The notes under the pieces were generated by a model. It saw only the letters and a program-made list of their open reading frames with translations, was not told the origin of the DNA and did no database searches. A DNA stretch of 64,000 bases from Aphanothece hegewaldii CCALA 016. Lineage in GTDB: Bacteria > Cyanobacteriota > Cyanobacteriia > Cyanobacteriales > Microcystaceae. The translations under genes and the position numbers were made by a program. Positions 9,401 to 16,594 of the stretch are shown piece after piece. Numbering within the stretch: position 1 is the stretch's first letter; every line of letters starts with the position of its first letter. The DNA lies in NCBI RefSeq assembly GCF_003007785.1, contig NZ_PXOH01000011.1, positions 1-64,000 of the forward strand, in the 5' to 3' direction.

Positions 9401-11796
9401 GACGAACTATCTAATCTTGCACCATCGAATAAATTTAATGTATTTGCACTAATTTCAATTCCCCCACTATTTCCCGTTCCACCAAAATTTACTCTACTGA
9501 TTACAGCACTTCCTAAACCTCTACGATTTTCTCCTTGTAGAGTCATCGTATCAAAAACATTGATGGCTATTTTACCAGCATTTCCTAATCCCTCAGTACT
9601 GGAATTCAATTCAGCACCATCGAATAAATTTAATGTATTTGCACTAATTTCAATTCCCCCACTATTTCCTATTCCTTCTGATTGCACTAAGCTAGATATA
9701 TTACTGACTCGTTTTTGACTATCTTTACCCATTAAAGTCATAACATCAGTGACATTAATGGTTATTTTTCCTGCATCTCCTATACCTATAACATTACTAA
9801 GAATCCTTGCACCATCGAATAAATTCAAAGTATTTGCATTAACTTCAATTTCCCCACTATTTCCTATTCCATTTGAGGAGACTAGACTAATTACACCACT
9901 TCGTAAACCTTGACTATCTTCACCTTTTAAAGTCATAGTATCAGTAACATTAACGGTTATCTTTCCTGCATTTCCTACCCCAAAAGTGGTAGATTCTAAA
10001 ACTGCGCCATCTAGTATATTTAAAGTACCTGTCTTAAGCTCAATGTCTCCTGCATCTCCTTTACCATTCTGTAGAACAGCATTGGAAACCAAACTACTAT
10101 TAGCGATCGCAATTGTCCCTATTGCATTAATTGTTATATCTCCTGCTTGTGCATCTAGTGAACCTAACCCCGATGCGATTCCTGCTCTAAGTTTACTTCC
10201 TACTCTTAGTTCAAGATTTTGAGCATTAATCGTAATATTACCGCCACCACCACCACGAACATTTAATTCTAAACCATTCGTTAGTAATACGTCACCTGTG
10301 CTGGTTAGAGTGATATTCCCGCCTAGTAAACCTTGGGCTAAAATATTAGAACCTGTACTGATATTTCCTTGAGAGAGTAGCGTCACATTACCACCATTAC
10401 CGATCAAAGACGAAGCATCAACCGCACCAACAAGAGTAATTCCACCACGCGCATCTATAGTAACAGAACCACCACCAAACGCATTTTTAGTAGTAATCGA
10501 ACCTACCGTAATGCCTCCAAATAGAGGTTGTAAGGCTAGATTGGGTGAATATTGATTGCTTAAAAAAACTTTACCGCCACTGCCAAAAATGGGATGGAAC
10601 GTAATACTACCAATAAAAATGTCTGCACTTGTTGGCGTATCTGTATCAAAAAATGGGTTACCGACTGCTGTTGTTCCTGCACGAATATCTAATGTTGGTT
10701 CTAAACTTCCATCAATATTAATCGTACTACCATCAGATAAAGTTACTGTAGAAGCTAATGTATCGCCAGTTTCATCGACACCCGTAATGAGAATCGTACC
10801 TGGAATATAGACAGAGCCACCAGCAATAATATGTAATGATGCTCCCTGATAAGCATCAAATTTAACATCTCCAACTGTACGAATAATTGGATCGTATAAA
10901 CTGACTAAACCTCCCAAACTTCCGTCTAATTTCTCTATCTTAAAACTGCCACCACTCCAGTAATGTGCATCTCCACTGACTGCATTAGTTGAACGTAATA
11001 ATAAATCTTTTCCTGAAACAATCCCACTCTGAGGATGATTCAACGCATATATGTCAACGTTTTGATTTCCTTGTAACAGTAAATTTCCACCTGATGCGGC
11101 GATAAAAGGACTAATTACACTATCTCTAATGATTAAAGTATCTAATGCTTCTAAGGTTAAATCTCCTCCTACTGCAAGAGTTCCAGATATGTTGAGATTT
11201 CCAGCTTTAAGAGTTAAATGACTCGGAGTTACTATATTTGCTGTACTACTAATATCCCCAGCGTTTTCTCGAAATCTTAAACCAATTGGAATATTTACGG
11301 TTAATAATGGTGGTGCATCTGGATTAGTTGTACTAAACTCGAAATTATTATCAAATACTAGACTATCAGCCGTTGCACCAATAAAGGCTCCTCGCATATC
11401 TAAACGCGCATTTGGTCCAAAAATAATGCCACTTGGATTAATCAAAAATAAGTTAGCATTTCCGAGTACGCCAAGTGTTCCCAAAATATTAGATACATTT
11501 CCCCCTGTGACTCGTGAAAAGATATTTTGAATTACGTCGGGATTGGCAAAATAAGCCCCTCTGCCTTCATTAACATTAAATTCCTGAAAACTGTGGAATA
11601 AGTTACTACCACGTGTTGCACCGCCTTCTATTACGTCACTGGGCGTATTTTTGATCGTGTCTGGTCGAGTTCTGGAGTTTTCTGCACCAAGGCTGTTGTC
11701 AGGGATAATTTGTGCCTCTGCTATTCCATTATCTATTAGACTACCAAGCAGTGTCAAAAATATGCCAAATGTGAGACGCAATGAGAAGAAATTCAT
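6457..11796 (-). CDS. Filamentous haemagglutinin-like exoprotein (TpsA)
   Basis: A 1779-residue protein with an N-terminal signal peptide (MNFFSLRLTFGIFLTLLGSL, cleaved near GIAEAQ). The TPS/FHA N-terminal domain follows (about residues 30-170, with GRGAYFANPDVIQNIFSRV and GNANLFLINPSGIIFGPNAR). Then comes a very long Gly/Asn/Thr-rich beta-helix. Residues about 600-1110 contain eight units of roughly 66 residues, each opening with a form of NAGKITINVTDTMTL. The C-terminus is Cys-containing (KDACRRGS, SPAFCGNN), as in other cyanobacterial homologues. It should be secreted through the TpsB pore encoded at 14693-16387. Its stop codon overlaps the ribosome-binding site of the CHAT gene. Several opposite-strand open frames in this region are by-products of the repetitive composition. 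Confidence 0.93.
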   Translation of the reverse strand: MNFFSLRLTFGIFLTLLGSLIDNGIAEAQIIPDNSLGAENSRTRPDTIKNTPSDVIEGGATRGSNLFHSFQEFNVNEGRGAYFANPDVIQNIFSRVTGGNVSNILGTLGVLGNANLFLINPSGIIFGPNARLDMRGAFIGATADSLVFDNNFEFSTTNPDAPPLLTVNIPIGLRFRENAGDISSTANIVTPSHLTLKAGNLNISGTLAVGGDLTLEALDTLIIRDSVISPFIAASGGNLLLQGNQNVDIYALNHPQSGIVSGKDLLLRSTNAVSGDAHYWSGGSFKIEKLDGSLGGLVSLYDPIIRTVGDVKFDAYQGASLHIIAGGSVYIPGTILITGVDETGDTLASTVTLSDGSTINIDGSLEPTLDIRAGTTAVGNPFFDTDTPTSADIFIGSITFHPIFGSGGKVFLSNQYSPNLALQPLFGGITVGSITTKNAFGGGSVTIDARGGITLVGAVDASSLIGNGGNVTLLSQGNISTGSNILAQGLLGGNITLTSTGDVLLTNGLELNVRGGGGGNITINAQNLELRVGSKLRAGIASGLGSLDAQAGDITINAIGTIAIANSSLVSNAVLQNGKGDAGDIELKTGTLNILDGAVLESTTFGVGNAGKITVNVTDTMTLKGEDSQGLRSGVISLVSSNGIGNSGEIEVNANTLNLFDGARILSNVIGIGDAGKITINVTDVMTLMGKDSQKRVSNISSLVQSEGIGNSGGIEISANTLNLFDGAELNSSTEGLGNAGKIAINVFDTMTLQGENRRGLGSAVISRVNFGGTGNSGGIEISANTLNLFDGARLDSSSRSIGDAGKITISVTDTMTLKGESSLGIGSSIFNGIVGQGNSYGIEVKTNTLLLDKGQISNSIFGVGNADKITINVNGTMTLQGEDSLGLTSAIFSRVAAGAKGNISGIEVNAGTLNLLDGGNINAGLAGIGNAGKVTISVVDTMTLRGSNSEGNVSGVGSQVSLGAEGDSGGIEVKATNLQMFDATTISSSTEGLGNAGKITINVTDTIILGESQNTRTSVSSRVLLGAKGDSEGIEIKAGTLKLLGGGRLNTTTEGIGDAGKIIVNVTGNVTLKGQSNAGEGSSIASAVTPNGKGNSQGIEINATNVILQDAAFIITSTGSNGNAGNIIITAKETVSTSGAKFFGELVLGGVSAFTLSGGEAGDITINTPIFNISDSAEVSAFTQGTGNAGSITINSPQIVNIGQNSKIVVETSSAGQPGNINITTDTLNIGTNAQLSATATATATNTQGGGSININASNLNIAGKLGIFAETQGLAPAGTLTLNPDNANPNLNILFIEQGKISASTSASGNGGDINISAPNNIDVSGNGTIATSTSGSGNAGTINFNTNQLNLVEGVTVTASTIGTGNAGNINLNATQVNLQQATITAFTNGQGNAGSINVPNAQSISLNNSTISTEIQKDGIATEASNITLTSNTLNLDNNSNITASTAGKGDAGEITITANSLTAQGKSSIQTNTTSSSQAGDIIFILQDNLTLTDSTIEASTDPRSSGNGGSINIDPRTVNLNNNARISVNSQGTGDGGSITLKAQNLRLNNRSSISATTASGEGGNITLNIPDTINQRNNSPITATAGGTGNGGNITVNTKFIIGNENSNITANAFQGTGGNINITADGIFRGFNSTITASSQLGVDGVVETNTPEVDPSRGLINLPQNIIDPNTLISKDACRRGSQSEFTVRGRGGLPSTPQQVQSSNEVEVGLVEPVAQESNIVNPSSGINRKIIPAQGWKRNQTGDVVLVAYPTTNSVSRQVNSPAFCGNN

Positions 11797-11910
11797 TTGT
11801 TACGAGATGTAAATTGATTTTTAAAAAATTTGACCAAGAATTAGTTAAATAATACTGATTGCAGCTTAAAAAGAATCTAAAATAATTATAAAAAATGGTT
11901 TAATTAAATA
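11788..11910. repeat. Direct repeat, copy 1 (tpsA start and upstream region)
   Basis: This segment holds the first codons of tpsA (ATG at 11796-11794, minus strand) and its promoter region. It recurs with scattered changes at about 13424-13545. Shared blocks include GTTACGAGATGTAAATTGAT, AATTAGTTAAATA and TAAAATAATTATAAAA. The tpsA promoter must lie here, but no clear -10/-35 pair was fixed. Confidence 0.85.
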
Positions 11911-11934
11911 AACGAAGATAAAACCTAAACACAA

Positions 11935-12765
11935 TTGAGCTACGATAATACTTGTAAATATTTAGCAGAACGTTATCCCGATGCTTTTGCCAAGTGGTTG
12001 TTAGGCATTGAAACCGCAGATATAGAAGTTCTTAAAACTGAACTATCTCAAGATCCGATTCCTGCTGATTCATTGACATTTCTTAGAGTTTCCAATAGGA
12101 TTTTACATTTAGAATTTCAAACTTTACCTAGATCTAAACCGCCTCTTCCTTTGAGGATGTTAGATTATGCTGTACAGTTGAAACGACTATATCAGTGTCC
12201 TGTAGTACAAATTATCATTTTTCTTCAACAAACGAGAAAAGCGATCGCTTATACTGAGGTTTATCAAGATGAGACAACAATTCATCGTTATCGAGTCATT
12301 CGTCTGTGGGAGCAAGATTCGGCATTATTTTTAGATAATCTAGGATTATTACCTTTAGCACCCTTGACTAAAGCTGAATCATCTTCAGGATTATTAGCAC
12401 GAGTAGGAGAAAAAATTAGTACAATTAAGGACAGTAAAGAAAAATCTGATATCGCCAGTTGTACTGAACTTTTAGCTGGCTTACGTTTTAACACAAATTT
12501 AATCTATCAATTTCTAAAGAAGGATATTATGAAAGAATCATCAGTTTATCAAGATATTATCCAAACAGGAAAGCGAGAAGAAGTACTGTCTCTGACAATG
12601 CGTCTTTTAAGAATTCGGTTTGGTGAGTTAGAAGCTCCGTTGTTGGAAAGGATACAAGGTTTATCGACTGAACAATTAGAATCTTTAGTCGAAGCTTTAT
12701 TAAATATTGTCGAGAAGTCTGAATTAGTGCTTTGGTTAAATCAACAAAATTATAAGAGTGACTGA
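11935..12765 (+). CDS. Rpn-family PD-(D/E)XK nuclease/putative transposase with DUF4351 tail
   Basis: The reading frame starts with TTG at 11935 (MSYDNTCKYLAERYPDAFAKW), a typical N-terminus of the cyanobacterial Rpn/DUF4351 group. The core LHLEFQT carries the E-x-Q variant of the PD-(D/E)XK nuclease motif. The last 60 residues (RIRFGELEAPLLERIQGLS to VEALLNIV) match the DUF4351 helical tail. Length (276 residues) is normal. These proteins are present in many copies in cyanobacteria; Rpn proteins of enterobacteria promote recA-independent recombination. The gene is transcribed away from tpsA, with a Uma2 gene 30 bp downstream. No obvious Shine-Dalgarno sequence was seen. Confidence 0.85.
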   Translation: MSYDNTCKYLAERYPDAFAKWLLGIETADIEVLKTELSQDPIPADSLTFLRVSNRILHLEFQTLPRSKPPLPLRMLDYAVQLKRLYQCPVVQIIIFLQQTRKAIAYTEVYQDETTIHRYRVIRLWEQDSALFLDNLGLLPLAPLTKAESSSGLLARVGEKISTIKDSKEKSDIASCTELLAGLRFNTNLIYQFLKKDIMKESSVYQDIIQTGKREEVLSLTMRLLRIRFGELEAPLLERIQGLSTEQLESLVEALLNIVEKSELVLWLNQQNYKSD

Positions 12766-12795
12766 TGTCAATATTTGATAAGACTAAAATTTTAG

Positions 12796-13380
12796 ATGGT
12801 GAAATTTAATCAACAAAAATTAATGGTACAAACACCAGTTCAAGTTTTAACACTTTCTGAGTTTTTATACTTACCAGAAACTCAACCAGCTTCTGAGTTT
12901 ATTCATGGAAAGGTGAGTCAAAAATCCATGCCTCAAGGGGAACATAGTCGCTTACAATATAAGTTTTGTTGGACAGTGAATGAGTTAGCAGAATCATCTC
13001 AGGTTGCGATTGCTTTTCTGGGGTTGCGCTGTGTTTTTGAAGGGAATGCGATTGTACCAGATGTGGCGGTGTTTCGCTCTCGCAGAATTCCTCGCACCGA
13101 GTCAGGACGCATAGCGAATCGGTTTGAGAGTTATCCAGATTGGGCAGTTGAGATTCTATCGCCAGATCAAAGTACAACGAAAGTGTTAGAAAATTTGTTA
13201 CTTTGTTCGATGGCGGGGACAGAATTAGGATGGTTAATAGATGCTAAAGAAGAAACAATTTTAGGTGTATTTCCAGAACAACGGGTGCAGTTATTTCGGG
13301 AAGATGAAAAATTGCCGATTTTAGAGGGGATTGGGTTAGAGTTGAAGGTAAATGACGTGTTCAATTGGTTAAATTTATGA
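12796..13380 (+). CDS. Uma2-family putative restriction endonuclease (DUF820)
   Basis: A 194-residue protein of the Uma2/DUF820 family, which has a PD-(D/E)XK nuclease fold. Visible are LTLSEFLYLPETQPASEFIH near the N-terminus, IVPDVAVFRS with the Pro-Asp, WAVEILSPDQST with the Glu, and GWLIDA. By comparison with relatives the real start is probably the second Met (MVQTPVQ, 12823). These genes are extremely numerous in cyanobacteria and their role is unproved. It lies 30 bp downstream of the Rpn-like gene and ends about 45 bp before the second copy of the tpsA upstream repeat. Confidence 0.88.
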   Translation: MVKFNQQKLMVQTPVQVLTLSEFLYLPETQPASEFIHGKVSQKSMPQGEHSRLQYKFCWTVNELAESSQVAIAFLGLRCVFEGNAIVPDVAVFRSRRIPRTESGRIANRFESYPDWAVEILSPDQSTTKVLENLLLCSMAGTELGWLIDAKEETILGVFPEQRVQLFREDEKLPILEGIGLELKVNDVFNWLNL

Positions 13381-13423
13381 CTGATCTCTGTTTTTGAAAT
13401 CTTTAAAATGTCCGAATGATAAG

Positions 13424-13545
13424 GAATTCATGTGTTACGAGATGTAAATTGATTTTTTAAAAATTTGAGCAGTAATTAGTTAAATATTACTAATTTATGC
13501 TTGACAAGAAGATAAAATAATTATAAAAGATGATTTAAGTGAATA
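13424..13545. repeat. Direct repeat, copy 2 (relic of the tpsA 5' region)
   Basis: The segment matches 11788-11910 in the same orientation, including AATTCAT, which on the minus strand would be the ATG and second codon of tpsA. Beyond the start codon the copy does not continue as a tpsA-like frame, so it is a relic. It occupies most of the 278-bp gap before the antitoxin gene. The two copies flank the Rpn and Uma2 genes. Confidence 0.85.
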
Positions 13546-13658
13546 ATTGGTGCTAATTTGCGAAATTACTCTAATTTTTGAATTAATCTTTGTTCATTGC
13601 GTTTGTTTCTTTTATTTCGTATAATCAAAAGACTAATTAGCTGATTCAGTAAATTTTT

Positions 13659-14132
13659 ATGACTCGTTCAGTTTCCCATTCTTCTGACACATTCAACTCG
13701 ATAGCCGATGAAAAGACTCTTGCAATGGCAAGCTATGATATTTTGAAGAGCTACTTAAAGCAAGAACAAAAGTATTATACTTTACAAATAAAGTCGAATC
13801 AGCTAGAAACTGATTCAGTAACCATTTCAGCTACCGCACTTAGTCTAGTAATCGAAATTTTAGAGCAGATAAGCCAAGGAAAAACCGTCAAAATTGTTCC
13901 TATTAAACTAGAACTAACTACCTCTGAAGCGGCTGATTTATTAAATGTGTCTCGTCCTTATTTTGTTGAGTTATTAGAGTCAGGGCAAATTCCTTTTCGC
14001 AAGGTCGGCCCACGTCGTCGGGTTCTTTGTGAAGATGTGATGAATTATAAAAACCGTATTGACACACAACGAGAACAAACGTTAGCTGAACTAGCCGCCC
14101 AAGCACAAGAATTAAAAATGGGATACGAATAA
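13659..14132 (+). CDS. HTH (excisionase-type) antitoxin of a PIN toxin-antitoxin pair
   Basis: 157 residues. The segment LTTSEAADLLNVSRPYFVEL followed by LLESGQIPFRKVGPRRRV is the classic MerR/excisionase-like DNA-binding helix-turn-helix with its wing. The preceding part (TDSVTISATALSLVIEILEQ and onward) resembles antitoxins that pair with PIN_3 toxins. The stop codon is 5 bp before the GTG of the PIN gene, so the two form one operon. The antitoxin would bind the toxin and autoregulate the promoter in 13546-13658, where a TATAATC-like element is seen around 13619-13626. Confidence 0.88.
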   Translation: MTRSVSHSSDTFNSIADEKTLAMASYDILKSYLKQEQKYYTLQIKSNQLETDSVTISATALSLVIEILEQISQGKTVKIVPIKLELTTSEAADLLNVSRPYFVELLESGQIPFRKVGPRRRVLCEDVMNYKNRIDTQREQTLAELAAQAQELKMGYE

Positions 14133-14137
14133 AAAGA

Positions 14138-14710
14138 GTGACAAGTTGGACAGTTATTTATGATGCTTCGGTTTTGTATCCTGCACCGTTAAGGGATTTT
14201 TTGATGTGGCTGGCTTTGACAAATTTATTTAGAGCAAGATGGACAGATGAGATTCATGATGAGTGGATCAGAAATGTTTTAAAAAATCGTCCTGATCTGA
14301 CTTTAGCTCAACTGAATCGTACAAAGAACTTAATGAATATAAATGTTCATAATTGTCTAGTTACAAATTACGCATCACTAATTCCAAGGCTGAAACTTCC
14401 AGACCCTAACGATCGTCATGTTTTAGCGGCGGCTATTCAGACTCAGGCTGATTTCATTGTCACTTTTAACCTTAAAGATTTTCCTGATTCGGTTCTTGAT
14501 CTTTATGAAATAGAAGCCATTCATCCTGATGAGTTTATCATAGAATTAATTGAGCGTGACTCAAAAACTGTCGCTCAAGCGGCAGAAAAACAAAGAAGCA
14601 CTTTAAAAAATCCACCTCTAACACGCGATCGATATTTAGAAATTCTAAAACAGCAAGGATTACCTAAAACAGTAAATTTACTCACAGATTTATTAGAAGC
14701 GGAAATTTAA
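14138..14710 (+). CDS. PIN-domain ribonuclease toxin
   Basis: 190 residues starting at GTG 14138. The N-terminus WTVIYDASVLYPAPLRDFLM carries the first PIN acid. DEIHDEW supplies the conserved Glu, and LPDPNDRHVLAAAIQTQAD with FIVTFNLKDFP gives the remaining acidic cluster. This is the PIN_3 type found with excisionase-like antitoxins; PIN toxins cleave RNA. The C-terminal helix RDRYLEILKQQGLPKTVNLL is typical. Its 3' end overlaps the 3' end of tpsB on the other strand by 18 bp. Confidence 0.9.
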   Translation: MTSWTVIYDASVLYPAPLRDFLMWLALTNLFRARWTDEIHDEWIRNVLKNRPDLTLAQLNRTKNLMNINVHNCLVTNYASLIPRLKLPDPNDRHVLAAAIQTQADFIVTFNLKDFPDSVLDLYEIEAIHPDEFIIELIERDSKTVAQAAEKQRSTLKNPPLTRDRYLEILKQQGLPKTVNLLTDLLEAEI

Positions 14711-16387
14711 ACTAAAATAAAGACCACGATCGTTTAATGAATCTTTTTCCACATCTGTACTCACCAAAGGAATACCCCAATCAAACCGAGCATTTAATCG
14801 CTCTCCCATTTGCCATAATAACCCTAAACCAACACCTACTAATGTATTAGGATCAGGATTAGAAAATTCTCCATTATTCCAACCCACACCAAAATCAATA
14901 AAGGGAATAACTTGTAAAACGCCTTCTATTCTGGATACTCGCAAAATCGGTAAGCGAACTTCTGTACTGAGCAAAACGCCATTATCGGTGAGGAGTAAAT
15001 CTTGGCGATATCCTCGCACACTTCCTAAACCACCGACAGAAAACTGTTCTAGGGCTAATAAGGGTTCATTGGATAATTGTAAGTCAGAACGAACGACTAA
15101 TAATGTTTCGGGTGCTAATAATCTGACATATTGTCCTTGTCCACGCCAAGCAAAAAAGGTACCATCTGGAATACCATCTGAGTTGATGGTAGAATCGAAA
15201 GCATTAACGCCGATACTAAATTGAGAGTTTACTGCAATGACTTCTCTAGGGTTTCGTTTTACCCAGTCTTGAAATAAACGTATTGCAGATATCCTGACTT
15301 CACCTTGATTATTAGCACCCGCAGAAAGAGGAAACCCTTCTCCTTCTAAGAAATTTTTGCTTTCTTGGCGAGATAGTGTCAATCCTAGCGCAAATTCTTG
15401 AGTCGGTGATTGAATTAAAGGCTGACGAAAAGATAATTCGTAGTAATAATAATTGCCTGTAAGATCAATATCATTAAAGAGGCGATCGACTACTTCATTA
15501 CTACTATAACCCCCCGCTAATCGAATTGTCGTATTATGGGGACTAACGGGAATAACATAACTCAAATCAACGGCATTACTTCCATCTGTATTGTTATATG
15601 TTAGATCGATGCTATCACCAAAACCGAATAGATTTCTCTCTTGAATATAGACTCCTCGCTGAAAACTACCCACACTAGGATTACGACCATTATTAGCAAA
15701 TACATCAATATTAAAAGTGTCTGCTTCTGTAACTTCAACTTCTAATAAACTTAAATCTGGGCGTACTCCGGCTGATAATTGTGCTGAAATATTTTTGATT
15801 TGCGGATCAAGTTGTAGAAGTTGTAATGCTTCGAGTAAACGGTTTTGATTGAGGGGAGTTTGCACAGCAAGACCTAAACGAGAACGAACATACTCTGGTC
15901 TTAAGCGTCGAGTTCCTGTTACTTTGATGTCTTCTATTCCACCTTCGATAATTGTAATTTTTACAATTGCGCCTTCTGGACTAAGGGATTGTCCAGCTTC
16001 AATAACTGCACCAGAATTGATGTAACCATTGCTAATATAGAGATTTGTGATAATTTCTTCTATTGCAATTAAGTCAGAAAATGTAAGCTCTTTTCCAATA
16101 AAATTTTTAACAACTTCGTTTAATTCTTCATTACTAAAAGCTGTATTATCAATAAATTCAAATCCGTTAACTTTAATGGTGCCTGGGATTTCTTCAAAAG
16201 GTGCAGGAGGCGTTTGAGGTGGCGGTATTTCGAGTTGTGGTTTTTCGATGGGTTGTGGTTTTTCTAGCGGGGGAACAGGCGTGATAGGATCAGGTCTAGT
16301 GGGGATTTGTGCTAAGGTTTGACTCGCATTAACCGGTAAAATGCTCCCAACAAGCGTAAGGGCTAAAAAATTTTGAATTGAATTCAT
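14693..16387 (-). CDS. TpsB-type outer-membrane transporter (ShlB/FhaC/HecB family)
   Basis: 564 residues. A signal peptide (LALTLVGSILPVNASQTLAQ) is followed by a Pro-rich linker, two POTRA domains (about residues 70-225, including FEFIDNTAFSNEELNEVV and GGIEDIKVTGTRRLRPEYVR) and a 16-strand beta-barrel. SVGGLGSVRGYRQD is the conserved loop-6 VRGY motif, and the protein ends in Phe (YFSLNFRF), as outer-membrane barrels do. It should export the TpsA protein encoded at 6457-11796. In most cyanobacterial loci the two genes are close; here they are separated by about 2.9 kb of plus-strand accessory genes. Confidence 0.93.
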   Translation of the reverse strand: MNSIQNFLALTLVGSILPVNASQTLAQIPTRPDPITPVPPLEKPQPIEKPQLEIPPPQTPPAPFEEIPGTIKVNGFEFIDNTAFSNEELNEVVKNFIGKELTFSDLIAIEEIITNLYISNGYINSGAVIEAGQSLSPEGAIVKITIIEGGIEDIKVTGTRRLRPEYVRSRLGLAVQTPLNQNRLLEALQLLQLDPQIKNISAQLSAGVRPDLSLLEVEVTEADTFNIDVFANNGRNPSVGSFQRGVYIQERNLFGFGDSIDLTYNNTDGSNAVDLSYVIPVSPHNTTIRLAGGYSSNEVVDRLFNDIDLTGNYYYYELSFRQPLIQSPTQEFALGLTLSRQESKNFLEGEGFPLSAGANNQGEVRISAIRLFQDWVKRNPREVIAVNSQFSIGVNAFDSTINSDGIPDGTFFAWRGQGQYVRLLAPETLLVVRSDLQLSNEPLLALEQFSVGGLGSVRGYRQDLLLTDNGVLLSTEVRLPILRVSRIEGVLQVIPFIDFGVGWNNGEFSNPDPNTLVGVGLGLLWQMGERLNARFDWGIPLVSTDVEKDSLNDRGLYFSLNFRF

Positions 16388-16531
16388 TTTAAATGAAGTA
16401 AAGAATAAATTAGTCTATTTTCAATACATTTACTGTTTTAACCTATGTTTGACGTTTTTCAAATTTTTTTTGAGAATGCGATCGTTTTTTGTTAACCAAT
16501 AACTAGAACCTTTGTATTAATTACCCAAAAA

Positions 16532-16575
16532 TGTAGGGGTTTGGAGACCAAACACTGTCGGTTACCAAACCCTAG
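16532..16575. repeat. Dispersed palindromic repeat, site 1
   Basis: GGGGTTTGGAGACCAAACAC, a spacer, then GGTTACCAAACCCTA. GTTTGG and CCAAAC arms can pair in more than one way. The same motif occurs at 19441-19490 and 63868-63930. It lies between the tpsB start and the 3' end of the protease gene and may act as a transcript end, although no T run follows. Confidence 0.7.
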
Positions 16576-16594
16576 ATGTAAGAATGGAGTATTA

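Noticed and set aside
6853-10810. Many plus-strand open frames of 60-136 residues
   Set aside because: They are opposite-strand shadows of the repetitive tpsA gene, Pro/Leu-rich and without starts or ribosome-binding sites.
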